Below are positions 50,047-61,500 of a stretch of DNA of 64,000 nt, in pieces (positions within the stretch are counted from its first letter, which is position 1; each line of letters starts with the position of its first letter). Origin of the DNA: Saururus chinensis. Taxonomy: Eukaryota; Streptophyta; Magnoliopsida; Piperales; Saururaceae. The DNA is taken from positions 19,904,563 to 19,968,562 of the forward strand of contig CP141145.1 of NCBI GenBank assembly GCA_035235625.1, written 5' to 3'. The notes beneath the pieces were generated by a model that worked only from the letters and a program-made list of their open reading frames with translations, was not told the DNA's origin and ran no database searches. The position numbers and the translations under genes are program-made.

Positions 50047-52538
50047 TGTAACGACCCGTTTTTCGGTTACGCTTAACCCGGGAGGGTTAAGGGTAATTCG
50101 GTAATTTGAGATTAATATTAAGGGTTTTCTTTAGATGAAATACCCGTAGCCAGGTAGAGCTTGGCATAATGAGCGTAACGATTCGAAGAACGCGCGAAAC
50201 AGAGGTCGGGACCGGAAATTACGATATTTGAGAAACGTGCTTTATAGGCGGGACCCACTTGGAAATAGTGCGGTTTGCTACTTTAAGTGGGTTGGTATCA
50301 AAGGGCTCGTCGATACGAGTCCAACGGTACCTAGAACGCGCAAATCCGATTCCGGGGTAGAAAGATGCGCGCGTTTGTAATTTTAAGTATAAAAATAAAA
50401 AAAGAAATATGGAAAATGGGTTAGCCGGTGCGCGGCTGGCGCGCGGCGCAGCGCGGCGCGACGCGCGCCCGCGTTACCACGGGCTCCGCGGTTCCGCGCG
50501 GGCCGCGGGTTCGCGCGCGGTCGTGACCCGCGTAACGCGCGGGCGCGACCCGCACGCGTTTTCGGCGGGCGCCGCTGCCGAAACAGCGGCGCCGCCGGTT
50601 TTGGCGGTGCGGCGCCGCAGTTTCGGGGGCTCGGGGGCTATTTAAACCCCCATTTCTCTCCATTCTTCACCCAGATTTTCATTTCCTCCGTTTTTGACCG
50701 TTCTGAGGCCGATTAAGGCCGTTCAAGACCCGTTTCCTACTAAATCGAGTATGCTCTACGCAATGGAGCTGTCCGTTCTTTGAGTTGAAGACCGTATGAT
50801 GAGGAAACGTCCCAAGACAAGAGGAGGTCCTGCCCGTTATCTTCATGCACCGACGAACTTCGTTTTCTCTGTTTCTGGCCATCCCAACTCCGATTTAATC
50901 ATCCAAGAGGCGTTCTTGACTAAATCAAGTATGTTCTACGCGATGGAGAGGTCCGTTCTTTGATTCGGCAACCGTATAAGGAGGAAATGCCCCGAGACAA
51001 GGAGAGGCTCCACCCGTGATCCTCGAGCAACGAACAAGAAAAATGGGCCTGAACCAAGACGTGATTCTGTCCGGAGTTGCCAAGCTACATCAAGAGAAGT
51101 AATCCAGACTAGGGGAGGTTCTGTCCGCTGCTCACGGGTACAGAAAACGAGAAGAGCCTCCGGCAAGGAAAATATTTATACGTAGTCTTTCGGTACAAAA
51201 CGAGGAACGTATGGAGGCTAGAGGCAGCTCCGTCTAAATATCTTCGGATCTGACAAAGAGGATGCTCGTGTGAGCAACTCCATATACCACTACTATACGA
51301 GACATGAGGGCAGTAAGCTTTTCTGATCTCCCGTTTTTATAGAACGGCGTATGTGCCATGCTATATGCCTATATGCCATACTATGTGCCTATATGTCATG
51401 CTATGTACTTATATGCTATGCTATGCCATGCTATGTGCCTATATACTATGCTATGTGCCTATATGTCATGCTATGTGCCTATATGCCATGCTATGTGCCT
51501 ATATGCCATGCTATGTGCCTATATACTATGCTATGTACCTATATGCCATGCTATGTGCCTATATGTCATGCTATGTGCCTATATACTATGCTATGTGTAT
51601 ATATACTATGCTATGCGCCCATATGCCATGCTATATACCTATATGCCATGCTATGTGCCTATATGCCATGCCATGTGCCTATATGCCATGCTATGTGCCT
51701 ATATACTATGTTATGTACCTATATGTCATGCTATGTGCCTATATATTATGTTATGTACCTATATGCCGTGCTATGTACCTATATGCCATGCTATGTGCCT
51801 ATATGTCATGCTATGTGCCTATTTACTATGCTATGTACCTATATGCCATGCTATGTGCCTATATGTCATGCTATGTACCTATATGCCATGCTATGTGCCT
51901 ATATGTCATGCTATGTACCTATATGCCATGCTATATACCTAGATGCCATGATATATACTTATATGACGTGTGTGGTCTCGCTCTAGGGTAGAGCGAGACA
52001 TGTAATTTGTGTTCTCGGTCTCGGCTCAGTGATAGAGCGAGATACGTGTATGAGATTCCGATCCCGCTCTATGGTAGAGCGAGATGTACGATTCCGTTAA
52101 TTTATTAACTTCCGCTTGACTCCGATATATGATGAGTGTTTGTATACTCCGATTAAATATTCGGAGATATGTATTTTATACGTATGATTTTGTGATGTTT
52201 GTAGTATGTAGTAGCCATTAGGCAGAACTACGTTCGGATCCGATCGTATTGGGATAATATCCAATACGTACGTAGGCAACCAACGGCAAGGCAACGTTGG
52301 CCCGATCCAAATCATTATAATAATATGTTTTATTTTGTTTTACACGCGACGAACTATGAAGCTTCGTCGTGTGTATATGTTCGTTACAACCTAAGTCTAC
52401 GTACGAGGAAGCCTTAAAGCTCCGTAGTGCATAGACGAACGTTGTACCTCTCGCACTCAGACAATGATTCCTGGCTCAAGGAAAAAGAAAATTTCCTATT
52501 AGCGATTTTGTGGGCCCCGCTCGGGTCGGGTCGTCACA
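50047..52538 (+). mobile_element. Solo LTR of the LARD family, 2492 bp, TSD TCCAC
   Basis: Starts TGTAACGACCC and ends GGGTCGTCACA, one change from the family TTACA end. TCCAC flanks both sides (50042-50046 and 52539-52543), the mark of a solo LTR left by recombination between the LTRs of one element. It has a very GC-rich block (about 50420-50640), GGCTATTTAAACCCC (about 50636), only two of the three internal subrepeats seen in the LARD, and the longest minisatellite (51345-51965). Confidence 0.93.
51345..51965 (+). repeat. 20-bp minisatellite in the solo LTR (about 31 units)
   Basis: Same unit as in the LARD LTRs, expanded to about 620 bp. One partial unit is visible at 51415-51432 (CTATGCTATGCCATGC). 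Three overlapping 194-212 codon frames are open because the unit lacks stops; they are not genes. Confidence 0.93.
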
Positions 52539-52547
52539 TCCACCCCC

Positions 52548-55500
52548 TGTAACGTCCAGGAATTTTTAAAATTCTCGAAATCGACCACGTGGAATTAGGG
52601 CATTTGACCCCTTGACTTTCTCATGGTAATAACTTGAACATTAGTTCGAACTAATGGGTGAAACTTATATGGATGGAAAATATACAGAAAGAGCTTCGAA
52701 ACGCTACCAATAATGCGCAAATCGGAGTTCGGATGAGGGAGATACGATCGTTCGAAGTTGATTATAATGCACAGGGCCCGTTAACCCGAATTGGACTTGT
52801 AAATTGGCCGTTTAAGTCACTGTATGGGCCCGATCAATTAATATTTCGAAATTATATTTTAAGGGCCCAATTAAGTGGCCTAATTGGAGGTGTTTTGGCC
52901 CAACTCCTTGAGGGATAAGGGTTCCTAATCTCAACACTTATAAATGGATAATTGGGGCTCTTAGGAGGGATCTTTGGACCTTGAAGGGAAGGAGGAGCCG
53001 TTATTGGAATTTTTCGGCGAGACTAGGGTAAGGCTCCGGTGGCTGTGGATCGACGACAACTTGGCCATTAAGGTAGGATTTTGATTTGAGATTAGTAAGG
53101 AATTTGTTAGCTAATTTTATTAAAAATTATGTTAATAGTCATCTCTGCAAATACAGTTCACATATCATTAATTTGATTTCCTGGTCACTAGAACAGTGGT
53201 AGAAAAGGAGCTGCACTAGCCCTGGCCGCGGCAGCCCTAGCTTTGGCTGTGGCAGCCCTGGCTCACTCAGCCTTGGCAGGGGCGGATTTGGCTGCCATTG
53301 TGCAGGCCGCCAGGTCGTCACACCAGAAAAAAAAATAGTTGAGGATTCCGGCTCTCGGCAGTGCAGAGGCAGCCAGGGGCGGGCTGCCAGGGACAAAAAC
53401 AGAAAAGTATCCCAGCGATTCGGTCAGTCCCAGGATGTTTCCCGGCCGTGGAGGTGGGCTGCCACACCTATCATTCAATCGAAAAAAAAGGGCCCCTTTC
53501 TGCCCCTGCTGGCCACCGGACGGTGGTGGGGCTGGGCGAGTCGGAATCGCTGCCATTTGGCGATCCGATTTCTCCCTGCTCTGGCCGCTCTGCGGCAGCC
53601 TTGGTCAGCGCCACCAGAGGCCTGGCCTCTGGCTGGCTGTGAAGAGGAGTGGGTCGTCGGGTTCAATTTCGGGCCGGGCTGGGTCACCCGACCCATTTGG
53701 CCCGGTTTCAAAAAAAAATTTCAAAATAAAGAAGGGAGTGAACCGGGTCCAGTTCTGGAACTAAAAGATTCAAAAAAATTCTAGAAAATTAATCATATAT
53801 CTAGAGAGTGGTTGGAGTGTTCGGATCAAGTTTCAGACATGGAAAAAATCCAAAAACTATAAAATGACCCTTTTACCCCTTATAGTTAAATTACCGTGCG
53901 ATACTTACCCGATCTAGGGGCTCTAGTTTAGGGGCCTATGAGTGGATTTAAAAATTAGAGAAATTTTTAGTAATATCTTAATGTGTACCTTAAATTTATA
54001 TCATACCTCTTAGTGAGGAAAAATCCCAGTGAGTGGATTATTAACCGTTTTGTCACTAGGGGTTTAGGGTAAACCATTAGGCAAACCTAGGTTGGTTCAA
54101 GGTGTTCATGATCCTGTCACATGCCAGGAAAATTGCACTGAGTCTATAAAGTTAAGTTGTACCCTTGAGCCCAATTTTGGACCCATTGGATGTTAATAAG
54201 GCTTTGAACAAAATAACAGAAATACCCTTCAAGTGAACAACAGACATTCGTGTAAATGGAAGAGTGAGTCAGTTTGAGTGTGGAGCCTTATGAGAAATCA
54301 ATGGCTTAAAATCAATTGAGGGTCAGTGAAATGACTAGAATGGCCCAAGGGAGGGAATCATACCCTAGGTACTAGAATTACCCTAATGCCTTTAGGGGCA
54401 ATATATTTCATTTCTGTCGAAACTAATAACCTAGCTACAAAGCGTTAGGGTAAGCTATAATGATGATTAAATGACTTCAAAAGGAAGGGGTGTGACCAGT
54501 TAGTAACACGAAGACCTTGACAGGTCACAATGTCATGGGAAACTAGGAGAAAAACCCTAATTCTCTGGGTTTAGGGCAGTGTATTACACGTGTCTGCAAC
54601 ATAGCGCAGAAATCCACTAGGGTATTTTATACGTCACTTGTGTGATACGTTAATTTACACTATCGGGCTTGAATTCTCCGAGCCCTAGCCTGCAAATGAG
54701 GGCAATGGGCCACCATTTATTATTTATGCACTTGTATGGCTATATGATATTTATGTTGCTTACTATGATGCATGCTTTTATTATTGATGCGTTGATTTAT
54801 ATAAGTAACTTAAGATTAATCAAGAGATTTTGGTTATCTTTGGGTTGAGGGGAGAATATCTAATCAAGATAAAGACTAAAATACCCTCAATAGGACTAGT
54901 TCATAGGGTAAGCGGGGCCCTTACATAGAATTTTACCTTGGTTAATGAACAGATGGTGGTTATGGGATTTTCTTTTGAGTCATAGCTCAGCGGATGAGCT
55001 ATTTATTGGGCCTATTTACAAGGTGAAGAAGACCCAAATGGTTCGGCGAATACTTAACTGGATGATAATAATCTAGTTTAAGTTTTGAATGTTTTGGGGA
55101 GTCAATGGTCATAAGGACATGAGACTTCTATGGATGCATTAGTAATGTCTTAGAAGACATTTTCTCCCTGAGTTGGGGAATGGTGGAGATTGGGGAATGG
55201 TGGAGATTGCGATACGCTTCTTCATCGCCATGATGGTTTAGATATTAACCAGAGGGTCTTTACCACAGGTCTCCTACAGGTCTTCCCAAGACCATATAGT
55301 GCGTAAGAAAAGAGGAGTTGTATGAGCATCATGGAAGGTTTGTGCTTCTCGCCAATTTGTGTCCATGAGCATAGTTGGGATCCTCTTCTATAGATTCATG
55401 GCAGGCTATTAAAAGCCCTAGGGATTTGGGTCAAGCTACTCTTCAGCAGTCTACTCCAATGTTAGAGTCCTATGTTTGGGGATTTTTTTGAGAGTTAAGT

Positions 55501-55889
55501 TATCTCCGAGTGAGTATATATTATATTAAACCTAGAGTTGGGTTTAAACAATGAAAGGTATTAATTATTGAACAACGGTTGTGAAATAATTAATAACATT
55601 GTTTGATATTGTTTGTTTAATTAGACGAGTGGAAAGATTAAAGGACTTGCATAAAATGTAGGTTGATTGAAAATATTTAAACATTGCATATATGATACTT
55701 TGCTTCTTAGGATAGTGTAGTTTCTAGGCAGAACTATGTCTGGATCTGATCTTGTTGGAAACATTGGAGATGTTGTTTAATGAGTACGTAGGCAACTAAT
55801 ATCAGGTGATGTTGGCCAGATCCAAAAAATATTAATAAAACCTTTTACCCCTTTGGAAGCTCTTCTCTTAGAGGCAGAGAGGTTCCATT
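52548..55889 (+). mobile_element. Older LTR-like element related to the LARD family, interrupted by a CACTA element
   Basis: Begins TGTAACGTCCAGG nine bases after the solo LTR. Near its right end, 55720-55840 matches the 3'-proximal block of the LARD LTR (for example GGCAGAACTATGTCTGGATC against GGCAGAACTACGTTCGGATC at 34022, then ACGTAGGCAAC and GTTGGCCAGATCC). A TATA-like TATAAATGG lies near 52940. Sequence at 53150-53760 is GC-rich with no supported gene. No closing LTR end was found before the CACTA insertion at 55890 or within 400 bp after it. It may be a long LTR, a solo LTR or a truncated element. Confidence 0.6.
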
Positions 55890-56430
55890 TACTACAAGAA
55901 AATGGGGTATTAGCGACGCTTTAAAGCGTCGCTAATACTTATAAAAACGTCGCTAAAGGTTATTTGCGACGCTTATTTACCGTCGCAATAAGCGTCGCAA
56001 ATAAACCAATCGCTACTACTTACTAACGACAGAAAGAAAAAAATGTCGCTAATAGTACTTTTAGCGACGCTTTTGTAAACTGTCGCTAATAGTACCTTTA
56101 GCGACACTTTTGTAAACCGTCGCTACACTGTGTATTCACGACGCTGTAAAATAGTCATTAATGTTTGTATTAGCGACGGTTTGAATTAGCGTCGCAAATA
56201 CTATTTGTATTAGCGACGTTCAATTAATTTTTTTATAAATATTTACAATAGCGACGCTTTGTGAAAGCGTCGCTAATAGAACTTTTAGTGACAGTTTGGC
56301 AGCGTCACTATTAAATAATAGAACAATAGCAACACTTTCAAAGCATCGCTAATAGAATTTTTAGCGACATTTTGGGAGCATCGCAAATATAGTTATTAGC
56401 GACGCTACTAAGCGTCGCTATTAAACAAAA

Positions 56431-57470
56431 AATTAAAAAAAAATTATAATAAAATATTAAATAGAAATAAAGATTTCTTTTTTCATTTTTAATTATATCC
56501 ATACAATCATATCTTGAATACAATTAAAAATCTTTGCTTACAATAGAAATTGAAAAAATGATGTCCATGTGCCTCATGCCATAAGGAATATAAAATGGTT
56601 TTTTTACCATGGCATGTGCTAAAGTCGGATCTATCAAGGTTCGAATGATTCTTCTATTGCATTCGACTTCTTATAGAATTCTTAAAGTCAGATCTGTCAT
56701 GGAACATCCTGCCAGACCCTAACACAAGTACACAAAAAAATTGTATCAGACAAAAATGTAAAGCGGAATCTTCTATTTAAATTAGCTCACATATAAAATT
56801 GACAGAGAGCAGGGTAGTCACGCTTTTGCTAGCCTACCACGCAAAGTCAAAATTATTAACTGACAGTATAAAAAAGACTTCAAAATAGATATTAAGACAT
56901 AAGAAGCAGAAGGTCTCTTTGTAAAATTATCTTCTTGCGTAAAACATAAGGCCATAGTTTCTTTTAGAAATATTAAAATAATATTTCAGTGTAGGTCATT
57001 TAAAGTGCTTGCCTGCCTTCATCACATTAACATTCGAAAGGCATTCCTGCTCGAAGAAAGGCGAACTTCAGCATATTGAAGCGATATATTCTAGCACCCA
57101 ATCTTTGCTGGATGAACCATGAACTCACTTTCTATCTGAATGAATTTGTGTAAGATGCTATGCTTTCACCAAATTTCTTGATGGATACAAACAGCTGTGC
57201 TCCAGAATTTTCAGGCAAAACTAGGAAAGGATAGAATTTACATTCATTGTTCTATAACAAATCGCATGAAGTGTAATGATGAAGAGCCTCTAAAATTATA
57301 TATGGAAGATTTGAATCCAGAAGAGGTCATCATAAGAAAAATACAAATCATTTCATGATTGAGAATGAATGCTATACAAAGAATAAGCAAGTAGCTGAAC
57401 AGGAAAAAATGGATCATCCAAAATAGCCACAGAGATGAGGACATCAGGTGCAAAAAAATTGTATAAATTC
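56431..57470. other. CACTA interior, no complete exon recognised
   Basis: AT-rich. On the minus strand at 57410-57476 an AG acceptor (TTCTTCACAG) precedes a hydrophobic reading frame that begins in phase with the RINGv exon upstream. It could be a degenerate start of the membrane part that normally follows RINGv in this family, but it does not match the expected VWQ-VPVLV pattern well. Nothing else is supported. Confidence 0.3.
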
Positions 57471-57527
57471 TGTGAAGAATGAGTTTCCAAAGTAAACATT
57501 GAATTAAATACCTAAATTACCACACAC

Positions 57528-58093
57528 CTGTAGCGAGAATTTTCCCTCTGCTGCGGCATTCGCACAATATTTCTGTTCTGTGTTTGGGGATTCTCTATTC
57601 TCAATAAAGTCACGGGTAGGTTTTGAACTTCCTGCTTGCAAACATCACAGGTCCGGTTCCCTTTGATACTAAACCACTTCACTGCACACTCCTGGTGTGC
57701 AAGTGCTAGTTCTCCTTTGCAACTACACTCCATTTTAAGAGTCTCACCTCCTTCTCCTAGCTCCACAAGACAAATTCTACACACAGCATCTTCTTCAGGT
57801 ATGTCTTCACCAGTCTCTTCAGCAGCTTCTACAAATAATTAGAATTGGTATACTATTTACATTTGAACAACAACTAAATTCTCCAAAACCACATCTAGAC
57901 CAATATATAAGAAGATACCAATATCAGTCGCAGAGGCATCATCTGGTGGAGAGTTATCAACTCTTATGACTCGAGGAGTTACTGGAATAACCCGGATCAA
58001 GCCTCCAAAAGAATCCATCCGTCGTATGCTTCGATTCTTTACATTCAAAGGAACTGATAGCGAACGTGTCATATGACGCTTAGCTTCTTGTTT
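57528..58093 (-). pseudogene. RINGv (RING-CH, MARCH-like) E3 ligase fragment, two exons with intron
   Basis: Exon A is 57919-58093 and reads KQEAKRHMTRSLSVPLNVKN followed by SIRRMDSFGGLIRVIPVTPR. Exon B is 57528-57828 and holds the C4HC3 RINGv finger: [12 protein letters not shown], then [20 protein letters not shown], then CDVCKQEV, with all eight zinc ligands present. The 90-bp intron keeps GT and AG, and the phases match (A ends in G, B adds AA). In intact relatives a long N-terminal region precedes exon A and two membrane segments follow exon B. Here neither is convincingly present, so it is a partial gene. Retained introns show capture as DNA, not as mRNA. It lies inside the CACTA element. 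A chimeric transcript is possible; a working ligase is unlikely. Confidence 0.85.
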
Positions 58094-58152
58094 CTGTCAG
58101 AGAGTAAATCCGAATTGATAGATTTGTAAATATATACCAACAGAAGCATATG

Positions 58153-58371
58153 TTAAGAACACAAATTCCCCTCGTACCCTTGTTTAACTGCAGCAGCCGG
58201 AATCTTCACGTAGCCGGCAGCGCCTACGGCCCCATCCTCTTCGTCATCAGACTCCGCCCCGCCGTGGCGACCGTAGGATACAAACGACCAGATCAAGTAT
58301 ACAGCGGCAGAGGTCAGCAAACCGCAGCCGACTCCCAGGAGCAAAGCCACGACGACGTAGAGAATATCCAT
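58153..58371 (-). CDS. Small single-TM protein, 72 residues, captured or partial
   Basis: The start MDILYVVVALLLGVGCGLLT begins a membrane helix (residues 3-29). An acidic segment follows (AESDDEEDGAVG), then YVKIPAAAVKQGYEGNLCS and a stop. The codons are GC-rich. The frame continues upstream of this ATG, but proline/arginine-rich sequence there looks like leader rather than protein. A GT at 58190 or so could act as a donor, but splicing to the RINGv exon 85 bp further would be out of frame, so it is treated as a separate gene piece. I do not recognise the family. It may be the first exon of a truncated gene. Confidence 0.5.
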   Translation of the reverse strand: MDILYVVVALLLGVGCGLLTSAAVYLIWSFVSYGRHGGAESDDEEDGAVGAAGYVKIPAAAVKQGYEGNLCS

Positions 58372-58974
58372 GGTCCGGTCGCGGAGTGAACCAAAACCGA
58401 AACTGCTGAAGAAATCGGGAACGGATAAAGTTTGGGGCTTTTCACCGAACTGGTGGCGGGGGCGGCCCTCCTCGCCATCCAACCAGAGTGCCGGGTGGGG
58501 CAGCTCGGGGAGGGCGGATCCGGGGGAGAGGGGGCAGCGGGAGGGAGGCCGGGCTTGTGGGCGCCGGGGAGAGAATGCTAGTGGCGGACGCGGGCGGCGG
58601 AAGTCTGCTACGGGGTGGGGCACAGGAGGGGACGAGCGGCTAAGAAGGGGGCCGGAACTGTGAGCGCCGTGGGACAAATGCGGGGTGGCCGGGATCGGAG
58701 CGGAGTGGGGTTGCCGGGAACGGAATGGATCGGGGTAGCCGGGGCCGGACGTGGGCGGCGGAAGCGGCTAAGGGGTGGGGCACGGGAGGGGAGGGGAGGA
58801 ACCGCCGGGTGAAGTGAGGCGGACGGAGGCGCACAGGCGGCGGCCAAGCGATTGACGGCGGCGGAAGGGCAGCGGCTGACAACGGCAGAAGACAGGCGGC
58901 GGACGGCGGAAGAGGGCAGACGTCGGCGGCTGGAGGAGAGAAGGGGGAAGCCTGAAGAAAAACACCCGCGCCGG
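58372..58974 (-). promoter_or_regulatory. GC-rich, CpG-dense block upstream of the one-TM frame
   Basis: About 600 bp of GGCGG/GGGGAG-rich sequence in an AT-rich neighbourhood, directly upstream (minus strand) of the 58371 start codon. It resembles a captured 5' leader and promoter. Overlapping open frames on both strands are composition artefacts. Confidence 0.45.
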
Positions 58975-58985
58975 CGAAATGTTCA

Positions 58986-59084
58986 GCGCGGGTGATATAT
59001 ATTCGCCCGCGCGGGGCGAAAATTTTGCCCCGCGCGGAAAATTTTTGCACGGCGCGCGCGCGAGCGAATTTTTCGCGCCCGTGC
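58986..59084. repeat. Three successive GC-armed palindromes with AT centres
   Basis: 58986-59012 has GCGCGGG and CCCGCGC arms; 59009-59035 has GCGCGGGGC and GCCCCGCGC arms around GAAAATTTT; 59047-59084 has GCACGGCGCG and CGCGCCCGTGC arms. They lie between the GC-rich block and GCGTCGCAAAT subterminal-type repeats. Confidence 0.85.
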
Positions 59085-60060
59085 AATGTTTTCTATCCAC
59101 GCTTATTAGAGAGCGTCGCAAATAATTTTTATTTGTGACGCTTGAGTTAAATGTCGTAAATTTTATATTTTAACAATGTTTAAAATATATCGCAATAAGT
59201 TTTTATGCGCTTATAAATAAGTATTACAAAAATAGTTTAATTTGCGACGCTTATTTATAAGTGTCGCAAATACTATTACTCCTCCCTCTTTCTCTCTCCC
59301 TCCTCCCTTTCTCTCTCTCTCCTTCCTCTCTCCTCTCTCTCTATCCCTTCTCTCCTCTCTCTCTTTTCCTCTCTCCTCCCTCTCTCTCCCCCTCTCTCCC
59401 TATTTCCTCTCTCCTCCCTCCCTCCACCCTTTCTCTCTCTCTGTCTCTTTCACTCTCTCTCTCCCTATTTCCTCTCTCTCACTCTCCCTTCTCTCTCTTC
59501 CCTCCCTCCACCCTAAGGCTGCCAACGGAACGATACAATTACGGTATAACCTATTCCATTACTATAACCATTTCCAAAATATTTATTCATAACCGTTCCA
59601 TTAAGTAAACGGTATAGGTACTTCTATAACCGTACCTTCCACTAATAATCGGCCAGTTAATCAGATAACCATTATCTATTATATTTTTTAAAATATGCTA
59701 AAAAAGGCTAAAAAAATATTTTTTATTCACTTAATTAAATATTACTAAGGTAAAAAATTAACATCATTACTACTCTTATTTATAATTGTTGCAAATAAAT
59801 TGTAAAGATTAAACATGAAACATAAATAGATACAAATATTAGGCATATTTATATACTACTTATTTTTCAATAGTTATTTCCTATTATATGAGTCTAGCTT
59901 CAAGATGTCCACCTACTACTTATTTGAGAAGAATCCCAAAGTGAGAATAATAATTTTCTTCTCATAGCTAGCTATATTTAAATGTGCATTAAAAGCAAGA
60001 ATGAGACCACATGTAGTGATACACATTATCCATTTGTCTTTTTAAAACAATGTTTTAAAA
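59085..60060. repeat. CACTA-type motifs, CT-rich tract and hAT-MITE-like sequence
   Basis: GCGTCGCAAAT/TTTGCGACGCTTA motifs (59110-59270), a CT-rich tract (about 59280-59510), then AAGGCTGCCAACGGAACGAT (59514), which resembles the terminus of some plant hAT MITEs with later ACGGTATA words (59540-59650). No gene is seen. Confidence 0.45.
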
Positions 60061-60319
60061 CTCAACCAGAACCCTAGCCCAGATTAGTGGTTGGGCCAAT
60101 GTTTTAAAATTTGGTCTGGCCTAGCTAGTCGAACCAGGCTCAATCGGATCGAGTTGACAAATCTAACAGGTTCATCTACCTTAACTGGTTAAATTAACCC
60201 AATGGGGTCAACACAACCCGGCCAGCTGAACCGCCAACCCGCTGCCTGGGTCATACCGGTTTAATACTCTCATAAAAAAATTTTATGTACTCTCATAAAA
60301 AAAAATTATGTTGGAGACG

Positions 60320-60515
60320 GGTTTCCAACTCACATTCTGTGAGAGCCCATCAGCAAGCCTAACCCATCACGCTACAACAACTTTGTTTATACACATTTTT
60401 ATTTTATTTAATATTTATCTGTTTTACATTGCGCCAAATTTTTTCCTCCACGGCGAGATTCAAACCCAGGTCATGATAAAAAATAGCATTTACACTATAC
60501 CGATTGAGTTACAAT
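60320..60515 (-). mobile_element. Possible tRNA-derived SINE heads (two)
   Basis: On the minus strand, 60450-60515 reads TAACTCAATCGGTATAG (A-box-like) and then GGGTTTGAATCTCG (B-box-like) at tRNA-like spacing. 60320-60385 similarly reads TAGCGTGATGGGTTAGG and then GAGTTGGAAACCCG. Both pairs fit internal polymerase III promoters. No tails or target duplications were identified, so the call is tentative. Confidence 0.4.
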
Positions 60516-60624
60516 GATTTTGTGTGAATATTGTACATAACTTTCTATTTAATCTAATATATGGGAAAATCGGGTCAACCTAGGTTGACTAGTGGTTGAA
60601 CCCAATTAACTAAGCCCGATGACC

Positions 60625-60872
60625 AATCTCTCTCACCCTCTCCTCACTCCTCCCTCTCTCTCCTCTCTCTCGCTCTCTGTCCCAATCTCTCTCACCCTCT
60701 TTCCTCTCTCTCCTCACTCTCCCTTCTCTCTCTACCCCTCTCTCCTCCCTCCCTCCACCCTCTTCTCTCTCTCCTCTCTCTACCCCCTCTCTCTCCTCCC
60801 TCCCTCCACTTTCTTCTCTCTCTCTCCTCTCTCTACCCTTTCTCCCCCTCTCTCTCCTCTCTCTCTCCTCTC

Positions 60873-60905
<33 letters not shown>

Positions 60906-61500
60906 CCCTCTCCTCTCTCTCTCTTCCCTCTCCTCTCTCTTCCCTCTCCTCTCTCTCTCTTCCCTCCCCTCTCTCCTCTAATTTCAAATTTTTTAGATTT
61001 TTTATTCTTTAAAATTAATTTTTAAAAAGAGAAAAATAATTAAATAAAAATACTAATAGTGATGTATAGTTATATACGTCGCTATTAGTATACGTATTAG
61101 TGACGTATAATATTATATGTCGCTATTACATATACTAATAGTGACATATAGCCCTATACGTCACTATTAGTATTGTATTTTAATTTAATTTTTTTTATTT
61201 TAAAAATAAAAAATTAATAAAAATGTTAAAAAAATAAAATTTCTCTCTCTTCCCTCCTCTCTTCTCTCTCTCTCTCTCTCTCTCTCTTCCCTCCCCTCTC
61301 CCTCTCCTCTCCCTCTCTCTCTCCCCTCTCCTCACTCTCCCCTCTCCCCTCTCCTCTCTCTCCCCTCTCCCCTCTCCTCTCTCTCTCTCTCCCTTCTCTC
61401 TTTCTCTTCCCTCCCCTCTCTCTCTTCCCTCCCCTTTCTCTCTCTTCCCTCCCCACACACTCTCTCTCCTCTCCCCTCTTCCCTCTCCTCTAATTTCAAG
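60625..61500 (+). repeat. CT-rich tracts with GTGACGTATA-type inverted motifs between them
   Basis: CT-rich low-complexity tracts at 60625-60980 and 61240-61490, separated by AT-rich sequence with TATACGTCGCTATTAG and GTGACGTATA motifs at 61050-61170. It follows the same tract-plus-motif layout as other CACTA-type modules here. Open frames in both strands are artefacts. Confidence 0.7.

Noticed and set aside
50409..50663. Ala/Arg-rich frames in the GC-rich block of the solo LTR, and similar frames at 32354-32650 and 38231-38713
   Set aside because: They lie in the promoter part of LTRs, are not conserved in frame between copies, and have no domain.
51351..51991. Three overlapping open frames of 194-212 codons rich in Cys, Tyr and Met
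   Set aside because: They are the three forward readings of a 20-bp minisatellite without stop codons. The same occurs at 33454-33728 and 39519-39891.
53139..53784. GC-rich frames of 75-141 codons on both strands
   Set aside because: No domain, overlapping on both strands, and inside LTR-like sequence. Composition artefact.
58093..58153. Splicing of the one-TM frame to the RINGv exon as a single gene
   Set aside because: The best GT donor near 58190 gives phase 2, while the RINGv exon needs phase 0; the joined frame meets a stop soon after.
58370..59121. Long Pro/Arg- and Gly/Arg-rich frames on both strands
   Set aside because: GC-rich leader-like sequence with palindromes; the frames overlap in all phases.
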